In this document: positions 7,838-16,271 of the stretch, piece by piece
Position numbering within the stretch: the first letter of the stretch is position 1
How the letters are laid out: each line of letters opens with the position of its first letter
Source: Solirubrum koreensis
GTDB lineage: Bacteria; Bacteroidota; Bacteroidia; Cytophagales; Hymenobacteraceae
Length of the DNA: 64,000 nucleotides
Reading direction: 5' to 3'
Assembly: GCF_039541855.1 (NCBI RefSeq)
Contig: NZ_BAABHA010000002.1
Span: 930,001 to 994,000 of the forward strand
Translations under genes and position numbers: made by a program
The notes under the pieces: model-generated
Database searches by the model: none
The model's input: only the letters and a program-made list of their open reading frames with translations
Told to the model about the DNA's origin: nothing

Positions 7838-9033
7838 CCGGCTGCCCGCTCCAGAATTTGCTGCACCGTGGCGGCCATTTGTTGGCGGTCGAACTGCGCG
7901 TGGGCTACCTGCTGCCCGCGCAGGCCAGCGGCAGAAAGTTTGGGAGCATCGTTTAGAGCCGTAGCGAGGGTGTGGGCTAAGGCGGTGGCATCTTCGGGCG
8001 GGGAAAACCAGCCGCAACCATGCGTTTCCACGAAGGCTTTGGTCCAGCCGCCATTGGTAACCACCACCGGCGTACCCACGGCCAGGCTATCGTAAAACTT
8101 GGCTGGGGAGTTGGCATCGAGCACGGGTAAGCCCAGGAAGGGCGCTACTGATACGTCAGCTAGCCGGAACCAACTAAAAACCGCGTGACGCGGCTGCGGT
8201 GGCACCAATCGAATGAAAGGGTGCTGCGCAGCGGCCTGGGTGAGTAAGTCGGTGTAAAAACCGTGACCCATGAACAGCCAAACCACGTCGGGGCAGGATG
8301 CCGCCAGCTTGATTGCCGCTTCAATAAGCATCGGAATGCTGTTGGCCCGGCCAAAAGTACCGGCGTACAGTACCACCCGCCGGCCCTGCAGTCCTGCTTC
8401 CTTCCGTAACGCCTCCACGTTTTCCTCGGAAGCATGAGTGACCAGGTCAAGGTCGGTGCCGTTGAGCACGGTGGTTAGCTTGCTTTCCGGAATGCCCAGC
8501 TTGCGCACATACGCCGTCATGTCGGGCGAGAGCGGAATAATGTGGCTGGCCGATTGATACAGGCTCTGCTCCATGGCGTAAAGCCGACGCTGCGCCATGG
8601 CATTCGGCACCGCTCCCATGGCAATGGGAAACGCTGGCCACAAATCCTGCACCTCGAATACCCACGGCACCCGGCGCAGGCGCGCCACCCGGGCAGCGGC
8701 CCAGGCGGCCGTGAGCGGCGTACTAATGCCCCAGATGACATCCGGCTTGTCTATCCGCAGCCCTTCCCACAGCGCGTAAGCCGCATATTGCCCGAACGAT
8801 ATGGCCCGCCGGACCACGCCCATACGGTTGTTGTAGGCTACCTGCGCGGCCCGTATTTCCACGCCTTCGGGCACCCACGGAAACCGATGCGTCAGGCGCT
8901 GCTGCTCCCACGTGTTGGTGGTAATAAGCGTAACGCGGTGCTGGCGGGCAATGTGCGCCAGCAAGGAGTAATGCCGGCTGGTAGTCGGGCAGTCGGGATT
9001 AGTATGATACTGGCTAAAAACAGCTATGTGCAT
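7834..9033 (-). CDS. Glycosyltransferase family 4 (WcaI-like)
   Basis: 399 residues with a GT-B fold. The N-terminal acceptor domain starts MHIAVFSQYHTNPDCPTTSRH and contains a PDVIWGISTPLTAA segment. The C-terminal donor domain begins near VVLYAGTFGRANSIPML (about residue 220), with an FYDSLAVGTPVVVTNGG segment corresponding to the nucleotide-sugar binding region. It probably transfers a sugar to a polysaccharide or lipid carrier in the cytoplasm; the substrate is unknown. It lies 13 bases downstream of gldB on the same strand and may be co-transcribed with it, which is unusual because gldB is not a polysaccharide gene. Confidence 0.9.
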   Translation of the reverse strand: MHIAVFSQYHTNPDCPTTSRHYSLLAHIARQHRVTLITTNTWEQQRLTHRFPWVPEGVEIRAAQVAYNNRMGVVRRAISFGQYAAYALWEGLRIDKPDVIWGISTPLTAAWAAARVARLRRVPWVFEVQDLWPAFPIAMGAVPNAMAQRRLYAMEQSLYQSASHIIPLSPDMTAYVRKLGIPESKLTTVLNGTDLDLVTHASEENVEALRKEAGLQGRRVVLYAGTFGRANSIPMLIEAAIKLAASCPDVVWLFMGHGFYTDLLTQAAAQHPFIRLVPPQPRHAVFSWFRLADVSVAPFLGLPVLDANSPAKFYDSLAVGTPVVVTNGGWTKAFVETHGCGWFSPPEDATALAHTLATALNDAPKLSAAGLRGQQVAHAQFDRQQMAATVQQILERAAG

Positions 9034-9046
9034 CCGGGCGGCGCGT

Positions 9047-10060
9047 TTAACTGCGCGGCCGCGGCCGGTAGCGCGACTCGGTTAGAATGCGTTGCGCATC
9101 TTTCATCTCCATGAGCTGCGCCAGCGTTACGTTCGGGTGCTCGGCCATGTACTTGCGCACAATCTGCCAGCCCAGCCACTGCCCAATCCGCCCGGGGCAG
9201 GTTTTGTCGATTTCGGGCACGTTAGGCCGCTCACCCACGTACTTCTGAATCTGGAATGGAGAAGTGTTATACAATAGGTTCTTCTGCAGGAAATGCCCCC
9301 ATATTTTAGCTTCGTTGTAGTTTACGTTCGTGAGGTCTTTGCCCGAGAAGCCAACCAGCAGCGAATCATTCGTGCAAGGCAACACTTTTTCGGCGAAGTA
9401 CAGCGCTTTCCCGAACTGCACCATTTCGCTTAGCATGGTGGTATTGGTCAACTCTTTCTTGTTGTACTTGCTGGAAATGGCTAAGGCAGCCGTGGGCATC
9501 ACGTACTCGCGGCGGTAGCGCCGCAAGATGTAGTTGGGCACGTTGGGACGGTACACGGCATCGGGCCCCACAAAAAAGTCGGTGCTAACCACCATCAGGC
9601 TGTCGTTGGCAAACAGGTCTTGGCTGAGGCCGCTCACGAACGTTTTCACCTGAGGCACCGGAAAATCAGGGAAGTTGTAGCGCACATACTGAAACATGCG
9701 CTGAAAATCACCCTGCCATTTCTCGGTGTCGCGAAAGGTAGTGTCGGCTTGGGCAGCCAGCTTCTGCAAGCCTTCGTTCGTGGCCAGACGCGCCAGGGTT
9801 TGCTCCAGGATAGGCTCTGGCACCCGCCCACGCTGCAGGAAATTACGGGCGAAAAGCGGGTGTTTATCCAGAAACTGCCGCGCGGCCTCGGGGGTCCGGA
9901 TCTGAAAAAACGGCTTTTCCAGTCGTTCCAGCTGCACCGGCGCTTCTACCCGCGCTACTTCATCGGGCATTTCGCAGCGGGAACTGTCGGTGTTGCAGCT
10001 ACCTAGTAACAGAACGGCGGGCAGCAGGGCAGCCAGCCAATGGCGCAAAGGCAAGGGCAT
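9047..10060 (-). CDS. gldB: Gliding motility lipoprotein GldB
   Basis: 337 residues with a lipoprotein signal ending in LLLGSC (Cys22). Diagnostic GldB segments are present: FVSGLSQDLFANDSLMVV, then FFVGPDAVY, KYNKKELTNTTMLSEMVQFG, and near the C-terminus DKTCPGRIGQWLGWQIVRKYM. In Flavobacterium johnsoniae GldB is an essential gliding/T9SS-associated lipoprotein. It is transcribed divergently from a barrel protein gene. gldC, often next to gldB elsewhere, is not adjacent here. Confidence 0.93.
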   Translation of the reverse strand: MPLPLRHWLAALLPAVLLLGSCNTDSSRCEMPDEVARVEAPVQLERLEKPFFQIRTPEAARQFLDKHPLFARNFLQRGRVPEPILEQTLARLATNEGLQKLAAQADTTFRDTEKWQGDFQRMFQYVRYNFPDFPVPQVKTFVSGLSQDLFANDSLMVVSTDFFVGPDAVYRPNVPNYILRRYRREYVMPTAALAISSKYNKKELTNTTMLSEMVQFGKALYFAEKVLPCTNDSLLVGFSGKDLTNVNYNEAKIWGHFLQKNLLYNTSPFQIQKYVGERPNVPEIDKTCPGRIGQWLGWQIVRKYMAEHPNVTLAQLMEMKDAQRILTESRYRPRPRS

Positions 10061-10076
10061 GTGTCGGAGAGGCTTC

Positions 10077-10084
10077 TATATTTG
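10077..10084 (+). promoter_or_regulatory. Candidate -7 box TATATTTG for the barrel gene
   Basis: An exact TAnnTTTG match 84 bases before the ATG at 10169, in the divergent gap with gldB. No good -33 TTG is seen at the expected spacing. Confidence 0.35.
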
Positions 10085-10168
10085 AGGCGAAATTAGCCAA
10101 AACCCAGACCCCAACGGGTCCGGTGTCCGTAACAACGCCTACCGATACCGTTCGGTGTCCTGCCTCCC

Positions 10169-10858
10169 ATGAAAAAAGCACTATTTGCCCTGGCCCTGCT
10201 CATGGCCGGCGCCGCCACTACGGCTACTGCGCAAGTTGAAATCGGCCTGAAAGTGTCGCCCAGCATTACCAGCCTGCGGGTAGACTCGCCCTCGGGCCGG
10301 GCTTTTGCCTCCGACGGCAGCAAGTTTGGCATCGGTGGTGGCCTGGTAGTCGATTACTTCTTCGGACAGAACTACGCCTTCAGCACCGGCCTGATGCTCA
10401 CCAGCAAGGGCGGTACCATTACGTACCGCGACCAAACCAGTCCCACAAACCCGGATGAGATAACGCGTACGCAGAAAATCGGCCTGCAATACCTTGAAAT
10501 ACCGGTTTCGGTTAAGCTCTTCACCAACGATATAGCCACCGATGTAAAGCTGTACTTTCAGGTAGGCGCCACCGCCAACGCCTCGGTGGGCGCACGCGTG
10601 AACGAGGGAAAATTCTTCACCGACCCATCTACCGGTGTTGAGTTGAAGGCCTCCAAGCACTTCATCATTCCCGATGCCGCGCTGCTTGGCGGCTTCGGCG
10701 CCGAATACCAATTGGGCCAGAGCACCAAGGTATTTGCCGGCGTTTCGTACCACCGCGGTCTGTTTAACATCGACCGTTACTTCGAGAAGGAGCGTAACGT
10801 ATCCGGCGTAAGCATCAAGAACACCGAAGTTGCGCTTGATTTCGGCATCAAGTTCTAG
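10169..10858 (+). CDS. Small outer-membrane beta-barrel (porin-like) protein
   Basis: 229 residues with a signal peptide (MKKALFALALLMAGAATTATA) and an alternating hydrophobic beta pattern throughout. Examples are EIGLKVSPSITSLRV, KFGIGGGLVVDYFFG and a C-terminal strand KNTEVALDFGIKF ending in Phe, the usual barrel-insertion signal. It resembles the Bacteroidota porin-family OMP_b-brl_2 group of about 200-230 residues. No specific function can be assigned. It is monocistronic, followed by a strong bidirectional hairpin shared with rng. Confidence 0.85.
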   Translation: MKKALFALALLMAGAATTATAQVEIGLKVSPSITSLRVDSPSGRAFASDGSKFGIGGGLVVDYFFGQNYAFSTGLMLTSKGGTITYRDQTSPTNPDEITRTQKIGLQYLEIPVSVKLFTNDIATDVKLYFQVGATANASVGARVNEGKFFTDPSTGVELKASKHFIIPDAALLGGFGAEYQLGQSTKVFAGVSYHRGLFNIDRYFEKERNVSGVSIKNTEVALDFGIKF

Positions 10859-10869
10859 TAGTTACCCTA

Positions 10870-10922
10870 AAAAACAAACGGCGCCCGTGGCTCTGGCTGA
10901 GTCACGGGCGCCGTTTGTTTTT
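10870..10922. terminator. Bidirectional terminator between the barrel gene and rng
   Basis: A perfect 20-bp stem (arms 10870-10889 and 10903-10922, core ACGGCGCCCGTG) has a 13-base loop. The A-tract on one side and T-tract on the other let it work for both convergent genes. Confidence 0.92.
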
Positions 10923-10940
10923 ACGGCTACGAAACGTACG

Positions 10941-12548
10941 CTAATCGTCCGATTCGTCGTCGCGGTCTTGCAGACTGTTCAGTTCAGCAGCGCGGCTGTG
11001 GAGTTCAATGTCCTCACCCCGCTCGTCCTGAATACGGTAATCGGTCAGGCCTAAGCTGGTGTCTTTCACCACCTTTACCCACTTATAATACTTCAGGTAC
11101 CACTTCATCTGCTTGCTTACCAAGCCCTTGGTATAGTAAGCGTGCAGGAAGGGATGCACATGCAGGGTTAGGCCGGAGTGGTTCTGGTTCACCAGCAAAT
11201 CGGCAATGCTGGTATCGATTTCGTCGGTAACCAGAATAGAAGCCGTGATTTTGCCGGTGCCGCCGCAGGTCGGGCACAGTTCCGTGGTAATAATGTTCTG
11301 CTCGGGGCGCACGCGCTGCCGCGTGATTTGCAGCAAGCCAAACTTGGTGATGGGCAGAATGGTGAACTTGGCGCGGTCCTGCGCCATAATGTTATACACC
11401 GTGTCTTCCACCTTCTTGCGGCTGTCGCCGGAGCGCATGTCGATGAAGTCGACCACCACAATACCGCCCATGTCGCGCAGCCGCAGCTGCCGCGCCACTT
11501 CTTTAGCGGCGGCCAGGTTCACCATAAGTGCGGTGGCTTCTTGGTCGCTTTGCTGGTTGCTCTTGTTACCCGAGTTTACATCGATAACGTGCAGGGCCTC
11601 GGTGTGCTCGATAACGAGGTAGCCGCCGCCAGGCACGGTCACGGTTTTGCCGAAGAGGGTTTTGAGCTGCTTTTCGATATCGAACTGCTCAAACATCTTC
11701 GTCTTGCCGGTGTAAAACTTCAGCAAGTCGGGTTTGTCGGGCGCAATCTGCTGCAGGTACGTCTTCAGCTCGTCGTGCATGGCCTGCGAGTCGACGTGGA
11801 TGGCGTCGAACGACTCGTTGAGCATGTCGCGAATCATCGACGACGTGCGGCCCAGTTCGCCCAGAACCTTGTCGTTCGGCTTGGCCGTGCGCAGGTTTTG
11901 GTACAGCCGCTCCCACATGCTCACCATGTTTTGCATGTCGCGGTCGAGTTCGGCCACGTCGCGGCCCTCGGCTACGGTGCGAATAATCACGCCGAAGCCG
12001 TCGGGCTTAATGGAAGCAATAAGGCGCTTGAGCCGGTCGCGCTCGGTGCGGCTCACAATCTTTTTCGATACCGAAATGGTATCCGAAAAAGGCATGAGTA
12101 CGAGGTAGCGGCCGGCCATGGAGAGGTCGGAGGAGAGGCGCGGGCCCTTGGTTGAAATCGGCTCTTTCACGATTTGCACCAATAGCTGTTGGCCTTTCTT
12201 GAGTACGTCGGCCATTTTACCAACTTTCTCAAGGGCAGCGTCGCGCGGGAAGCCTTTCAGGTGCGCTACCGGTGCTTTGCCGGTGTGCACGAGGCGCGTC
12301 CACTTAGCCAGCGTCTGGAATTGTTCGCCCAGGTCGCCGTAATGCAGAAAGGCGTCTTTCTGATAACCGATATCAATAAACGCGGCGTTCAGGCCAGGCA
12401 TCACCTTTTTGACGGTGCCCAGAAAAATGTCGCCAACCGCATAGTTGGTGTCGTTGCGGTCGAAGTGATATTCGATCAGCCGCTTGTCCTGCAACAGGGC
12501 AATCCGCTCGCCTTCCTGAGTAGAATTAATGATTAATTCGTTACTCAA
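10941..12548 (-). CDS. rng: Ribonuclease G (RNase E/G family)
   Basis: 535 residues, apparently from a TTG start at 12548. The S1 domain lies near residues 38-130 (DIFLGTVKKVMPGLNAAF, KDAFLHYGDL). The DNase I-like catalytic part contains GGIVVVDFIDMRSGDSR, and the zinc-link motif is LCPTCGGTG near residue 440. It is an endoribonuclease for 16S rRNA 5' maturation and mRNA turnover. At 535 residues it is RNase G-like and lacks the long RNase E scaffold tail. It follows the 29-residue basic ribosome-type gene in the same direction, with a hairpin between them. Confidence 0.95.
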   Translation of the reverse strand: MSNELIINSTQEGERIALLQDKRLIEYHFDRNDTNYAVGDIFLGTVKKVMPGLNAAFIDIGYQKDAFLHYGDLGEQFQTLAKWTRLVHTGKAPVAHLKGFPRDAALEKVGKMADVLKKGQQLLVQIVKEPISTKGPRLSSDLSMAGRYLVLMPFSDTISVSKKIVSRTERDRLKRLIASIKPDGFGVIIRTVAEGRDVAELDRDMQNMVSMWERLYQNLRTAKPNDKVLGELGRTSSMIRDMLNESFDAIHVDSQAMHDELKTYLQQIAPDKPDLLKFYTGKTKMFEQFDIEKQLKTLFGKTVTVPGGGYLVIEHTEALHVIDVNSGNKSNQQSDQEATALMVNLAAAKEVARQLRLRDMGGIVVVDFIDMRSGDSRKKVEDTVYNIMAQDRAKFTILPITKFGLLQITRQRVRPEQNIITTELCPTCGGTGKITASILVTDEIDTSIADLLVNQNHSGLTLHVHPFLHAYYTKGLVSKQMKWYLKYYKWVKVVKDTSLGLTDYRIQDERGEDIELHSRAAELNSLQDRDDESDD

Positions 12549-12615
12549 TGGAGTTCGGGGTTAGCCGGCTGTCCGGACGTCGTAAAAGGGCCGTATTTCT
12601 CAGAAAAGCCAAGAA

Positions 12616-12646
12616 GGGAAGCCAGCACTGGAGGTGCCAGCTTCCC
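12616..12646 (-). terminator. Hairpin between the 29-residue gene and rng
   Basis: An imperfect stem (GGGAAGC / GCTTCCC with an inner GCAC/GTGC) is followed, on the minus strand, by a T-rich stretch (CTTCTTGGCTTTTCT). It probably ends transcription of the small gene upstream. Confidence 0.5.
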
Positions 12647-12764
12647 CTACAAATGGTCCACGGGGAAAACGCAACCGATAGCCACGCCCGGGAGCCGACG
12701 GGGTGAAACATAGGGTACGCGGCAGCCTTACGGCTAAAGCAGCACCCAGTAAACCCCCGCGGGC

Positions 12765-12854
12765 TTACTTCTTCTTATGACGGTTCTTGCGCAGACGCTT
12801 CTTCCGCTTGTGGGTGGCAATCTTATGACGCTTTCTCTTTTTACCGCAGGGCAT
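12765..12854 (-). CDS. 29-residue basic protein, AURKAIP1/COX24-domain type ribosomal protein
   Basis: The product is 29 residues: it starts MPCGKKRKRHKIATHKRKK and ends RLRKNRHKKK; over half the residues are Lys, Arg or His. This matches the very short AURKAIP1/COX24-domain proteins conserved in Bacteroidota, related to mitochondrial mS38 and mycobacterial bS22, so a small ribosomal subunit location is likely from family knowledge. It is too short for most gene finders. It lies upstream of rng on the same strand, with the TPR gene upstream again. Confidence 0.85.
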   Translation of the reverse strand: MPCGKKRKRHKIATHKRKKRLRKNRHKKK

Positions 12855-12938
12855 GAGCTGTGAGGTTTGGGTTGATGGATTTGATTTCAAAAACCGTTTG
12901 TCACCCCCTGGCTTCGTGCCTTGGCGTGACAAGCGGGG

Positions 12939-13859
12939 TTACTGCAACTTCTGTAGTTCTTCGTTTACCGACGTAAGTAAGCCGGGGTCGGCACTCATGC
13001 TTTTCGTTTTCAGAAAAGCTGCCTTTGCCTCCTCCTTCTCACCCGCCTGCGCCAGCGACACTCCCAAATAAAACTGGCCGGTCACGTTTTTCGGGTTAAC
13101 CTTCATCAGCTCCTGAAACCGTCCCACGGCCTTGTCAGGCTGGTTGCTTTGCAGCGCCAGAATGCCAAGGTTGTAGAGTGCCTTCTCGTTTTTAGGGTCA
13201 GTGGCCAGCACCTCGCGCAGCATAGTAATACCGGCAACGGGGTTTTCGCTGGCCATCATGGCCATGCCGAGGTTGGTTTTGGCGTCGAGGTTCTGGGGGT
13301 TTTCCTTCAGCACTTTCTCGTAAAGCGCCTGGGTTTTAGTGCCCAGCATTTTGGCCCGCTGCTCCGTAGTTGCAAAGCTGTACGCTTCAAAATATTGGTC
13401 AGCAGCGCGCTTCCATGCTTGTTCTCCCGGCCGGGCCAAGGCCACCTGCTCGTAGTAGTAACCGGCGCTGTCGAAGCGCTGCACCTTTTGGTACTGCTTC
13501 GCTAGGTCGGTAGCTAGGCTGAGGCGGGTGGCGGCGTCGGCGGTAGTACGGTAACGCGCTAGCAGCGTGTTCAGCTGGGTGCGTTGCTCGCCCGAGGCTT
13601 GCGTGTGCGGCTGATCGGACATGGCGGTAGCACCACCACTCGCGGGAACCGGACCTGAGGAAGCTTCCGTTTTAGACCCCGATGTGGCTGGACCGCCACC
13701 ATCGCGGTTGGCGGTTCGAGCGGCATCTTGGGCTAACTCACCTTTGCCTTCCTTGGGCTTCACTACGCCTTTCGGCAGCAAAAACAGGTATGCTACCAAG
13801 CCAGCGGCCAGTACCAGTACAAGGAGTTGCGGCGTGAAAGAAGAGCGGCTTTTAGCCAT
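12939..13859 (-). CDS. Membrane-anchored tetratricopeptide-repeat protein
   Basis: 306 residues. An N-terminal signal anchor (LLVLVLAAGLVAYLFLL, about residues 11-28) is followed by a Ser/Gly/Thr-rich linker to about residue 85 and then TPR helices to the end. Clear repeats are NPQNLDAKTNLGMAMM, DPKNEKALYNLGILAL and NPKNVTGQFYLGVSLA, spaced 34 residues. It is probably a protein-interaction scaffold in the periplasm; partners are unknown. It lies between the HU gene and the small ribosome-type gene on the same strand. Confidence 0.85.
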   Translation of the reverse strand: MAKSRSSFTPQLLVLVLAAGLVAYLFLLPKGVVKPKEGKGELAQDAARTANRDGGGPATSGSKTEASSGPVPASGGATAMSDQPHTQASGEQRTQLNTLLARYRTTADAATRLSLATDLAKQYQKVQRFDSAGYYYEQVALARPGEQAWKRAADQYFEAYSFATTEQRAKMLGTKTQALYEKVLKENPQNLDAKTNLGMAMMASENPVAGITMLREVLATDPKNEKALYNLGILALQSNQPDKAVGRFQELMKVNPKNVTGQFYLGVSLAQAGEKEEAKAAFLKTKSMSADPGLLTSVNEELQKLQ

Positions 13860-13863
13860 GCGG

Positions 13864-13917
13864 GAGAGAAAAAGGCGGCCGCCGGGCTGCTGTTTTGAAC
13901 AGACCAGCTCCGGCGGC
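13864..13917 (-). terminator. Terminator after the HU gene
   Basis: A GC-rich stem (GCCGCCGG at 13878-13885 with CCGGCGGC at 13910-13917, extended inward) is followed on the minus strand by CTTTTTCTC (13864-13873). It lies just before the TPR start codon. Confidence 0.6.
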
Positions 13918-13967
13918 GGCCGGCAATGTTACGAAGAACGAAGCGTTTTCAGCTTGTAGCGGGCCGA

Positions 13968-14273
13968 CTACGCCTGCACCAGCTCCTTTACCTTCTTGCT
14001 GTTCTTGATTTTGCTGATGAAGGTTTTCGACGGCTTGAAGCTCGGGATGAAGTGCTCGTCGATGATGATGGAGGTATTTTTCGAGATGTTACGGGCTACT
14101 TTCCGTGCGCGCTTCTTGTTAACGAAGCTACCGAAACCACGAACGTAGATGTTGTTGCCGCCGGCCATCGAATCCTTCACCACTTTGAAGAAAGCCTCTA
14201 CGGTTGCTGACACGTCGGTTTTCTCAATGCCGGTCTTTTCGGCAATTTCGGCAATTACTTCTGCTTTGGTCAC
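13968..14273 (-). CDS. HU/IHF-family DNA-binding protein
   Basis: 101 residues, close to the usual 90-100. It starts MTKAEVIAEIAEKTGIEK and carries the DNA-embracing arm region with YVRGFGSFVNKKRARKVARN, where the usual signature is GFGxFxxxxRxxRxGRNP. The C-terminal extension (FISKIKNSKKVKELVQA) is Lys-rich. It bends and compacts DNA in the nucleoid. It is divergent from mutY and has its own candidate promoter. Confidence 0.95.
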   Translation of the reverse strand: MTKAEVIAEIAEKTGIEKTDVSATVEAFFKVVKDSMAGGNNIYVRGFGSFVNKKRARKVARNISKNTSIIIDEHFIPSFKPSKTFISKIKNSKKVKELVQA

Positions 14274-14360
14274 TGTGCTAGGAACCTGAAAGTGTGAAAA
14301 AAGAAGGCAAAAATGCTTTTAAAATCCCGTAAGCCCTTGCCCGGTAGGCATTTCGGGCCA

Positions 14361-14391
14361 CAAAGGTAGTCCCGATTTTTGGTTTTGCAAA
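14361..14391 (-). promoter_or_regulatory. Promoter of the HU gene
   Basis: On the minus strand, TTTG (14388-14391) and TACCTTTG (14361-14368) are separated by 19 bases, a full Bacteroidota -33/-7 match. The leader would be about 80 bases. Confidence 0.65.
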
Positions 14392-14451
14392 CGTAATTCC
14401 CAAATACACCTGCCAAGAAATAGCATCAGCAATATATTCATAATCAACACT

Positions 14452-15543
14452 TTGAACAAACCTAACTCCGCTCCGTCCCATCCATTCTTTGCCCAAGCCC
14501 TTTTGGAGTGGTACCCACGCCACCGCCGCGACCTGCCGTGGCGCCATACCCACGACCCGTATGCTATCTGGTTATCAGAAATTATTCTGCAACAAACCCG
14601 TGTACAACAGGGCCTGCCCTACTACGAAAAGTTCTTAGCCGCCTACCCTACCGTACACGATTTGGCCGCTGCGCCCGAGCAGGAAGTGCTGCGGTTGTGG
14701 CAGGGCTTGGGCTATTACTCCCGGGCCCGTAACCTGCGCCACACGGCCCAGCAGGTGGTCAATGAATACGGCGGGCAGTTCCCCGGCACGTATGCCGAGT
14801 TGCTGAAGCTGCGCGGCATTGGGCCGTACACCGCCGCCGCCATAGCCTCCTTTGCCTACAACGAGCGTGTGGGCGTACTTGACGGCAACGTGTACCGGGT
14901 GCTGTCGCGCGTGTTTGGCATTACCACCGATATAGCGGCACCCTCTACCCGCAAGGAGTTCCAGCAACTGGCCGACCAATTGATTTCAGTGGAAGAGCCC
15001 GGTGAATACAACCAAGCCATTATGGAGTTTGGGGCCATTCAGTGCACGCCCGTAAATCCAGACTGTTTGTTTTGCCCCGTACGTGAGCAATGCTTTGCCT
15101 TTCAGCACGGCATGGTTCGGCAACTGCCCGTTAAAACGAAAGCCAAGGCGGCCCGCACGCGGTACTTCCAGTACTTTGTACTGCGCCACGGCAATACAGT
15201 ATACCTGCGCAAGCGCACCGGCAAGGATATTTGGCACAGCCTTTACGACTTCTGGCTGACCGAGACGCCAACCGTCGAGCTATCGGCGCTTGAGTTGCTC
15301 GCAGAAACCGAACGGCTGGGTGGCCGCGTGGCTACAAACCGAGTTTCGGAACCGGCTGCAGCTATGAAGCACGCACTGAGCCACCAGAAGGTGGAAGCGC
15401 GTTTTCACGAGTTGTGGCTGGAAGAGCCACTACCCCTTACAGCACTTAATAGCTTTGGCTTAGAGGCTTTTACTTCAGACCAGATAGAACAATTGCCCAA
15501 ACCCGTTATCATCACTAATTATCTGTCGAGCAAAGGAATTTAG
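14452..15543 (+). CDS. mutY: A/G-specific adenine glycosylase MutY
   Basis: 363 residues from a TTG at 14452. The catalytic Glu is E43 in LSEIILQQTRVQQ; the HhH motif is LRGIGPYTAAAIASFAY and the catalytic Asp is D144 in VLDGNVYRVLSR. The [4Fe-4S] cysteines are C198, C205, C208 and C214. A NUDIX-like C-terminal domain that recognises 8-oxoG follows (about 230-363, with KRTGKDIWHSLYDFW). It removes adenine opposite 8-oxoguanine. It is followed by ssb (94-base gap), a frequent Bacteroidota arrangement. Confidence 0.95.
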   Translation: MNKPNSAPSHPFFAQALLEWYPRHRRDLPWRHTHDPYAIWLSEIILQQTRVQQGLPYYEKFLAAYPTVHDLAAAPEQEVLRLWQGLGYYSRARNLRHTAQQVVNEYGGQFPGTYAELLKLRGIGPYTAAAIASFAYNERVGVLDGNVYRVLSRVFGITTDIAAPSTRKEFQQLADQLISVEEPGEYNQAIMEFGAIQCTPVNPDCLFCPVREQCFAFQHGMVRQLPVKTKAKAARTRYFQYFVLRHGNTVYLRKRTGKDIWHSLYDFWLTETPTVELSALELLAETERLGGRVATNRVSEPAAAMKHALSHQKVEARFHELWLEEPLPLTALNSFGLEAFTSDQIEQLPKPVIITNYLSSKGI

Positions 15544-15637
15544 ACAGCTAAAATATTTGGTTAATTGCGAAAATATTTAGTTATTGTATAGTAATTCAGC
15601 TGACAGCTAGAGTACTCACACTTAAACCAGCATAGAT

Positions 15638-16096
15638 ATGTCAAGCGTTAACAAAGTTATTTTGGTGGGTAACCTTGGTGGTGACCCAGAGGTACGCCAT
15701 TTGGAAAGCGGTAGCGCCGTGGCCCAGTTCCGTTTAGCCACTAACGAAACCTACAAAGACAAAAGCGGCAACCGCGTGGAGCGTACCGAGTGGCACAACA
15801 TTGTGGCATGGCGCGGCTTGGCGGAAGTAGCCGAGAAATACATGCGCAAAGGCCAGTCGGTGTACGTGGAGGGGAAAATCAGAACCCGTCAGTACCAAGA
15901 CAAGGACAACCAGACCCGTTACGTAACTGAAATCGTGGCCGATGAAATTACCATGCTTGGTGGTGGACGCGGTCAGGACGGTGCTCCGGCTGGTAACCAA
16001 CAGCCAGCAGCGCAGGCCACGCCTCAGCCCGCCGGGGCTACGCCGGAACAGAAAACCTTCCGGCAACAGCCCGAAATGGACGAACTTCCTTTTTAA
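15638..16096 (+). CDS. ssb: Single-stranded DNA-binding protein SSB
   Basis: 152 residues. The OB-fold covers about residues 1-110 (SSVNKVILVGNLGGDPEVRH, then ERTEWHNIVAWRGLAEVAEKY and RYVTEIVADEITML). A Gln/Pro-rich linker leads to the conserved acidic tip MDELPF, which recruits replication and repair partners such as RecG. Start is unambiguous. It is followed by a terminator hairpin, so gldD downstream needs its own promoter. Confidence 0.97.
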   Translation: MSSVNKVILVGNLGGDPEVRHLESGSAVAQFRLATNETYKDKSGNRVERTEWHNIVAWRGLAEVAEKYMRKGQSVYVEGKIRTRQYQDKDNQTRYVTEIVADEITMLGGGRGQDGAPAGNQQPAAQATPQPAGATPEQKTFRQQPEMDELPF

Positions 16097-16120
16097 GCAA
16101 CGCGTTTGCTTGCGTAAGCC

Positions 16121-16158
16121 ACCGCCCCGGTCACGAGTTGGCCGGGGCGGTTTGCTTT
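16121..16158 (+). terminator. Terminator after ssb
   Basis: A perfect 10-bp stem (ACCGCCCCGG / CCGGGGCGGT, arms 16121-16130 and 16142-16151) with an 11-base loop is followed by TTGCTTTT. Confidence 0.8.
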
Positions 16159-16254
16159 TGAAGGGTTGTCTTACTGCCTTGTTTCGCAGTAGGCCAACCC
16201 CAAGCGGCCGAAAACACTTTACTGCACATGCCACGGCGCTTGGCTATTTTTGGC

Positions 16255-16262
16255 GCCTTAAT
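16255..16262 (+). promoter_or_regulatory. Candidate -7 box TATTTTTG for gldD
   Basis: TAnnTTTG match ending 9 bases before the ATG at 16272, placing the start of transcription nearly at the start codon. It follows the ssb terminator, which supports a separate promoter. Confidence 0.4.
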
Positions 16263-16271
16263 CCCCCGTTG

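Noticed and set aside
11178..12155. Plus-strand frame of 325 codons opposite rng
   Set aside because: Antisense to a clear RNase G gene; no domain or start signal.
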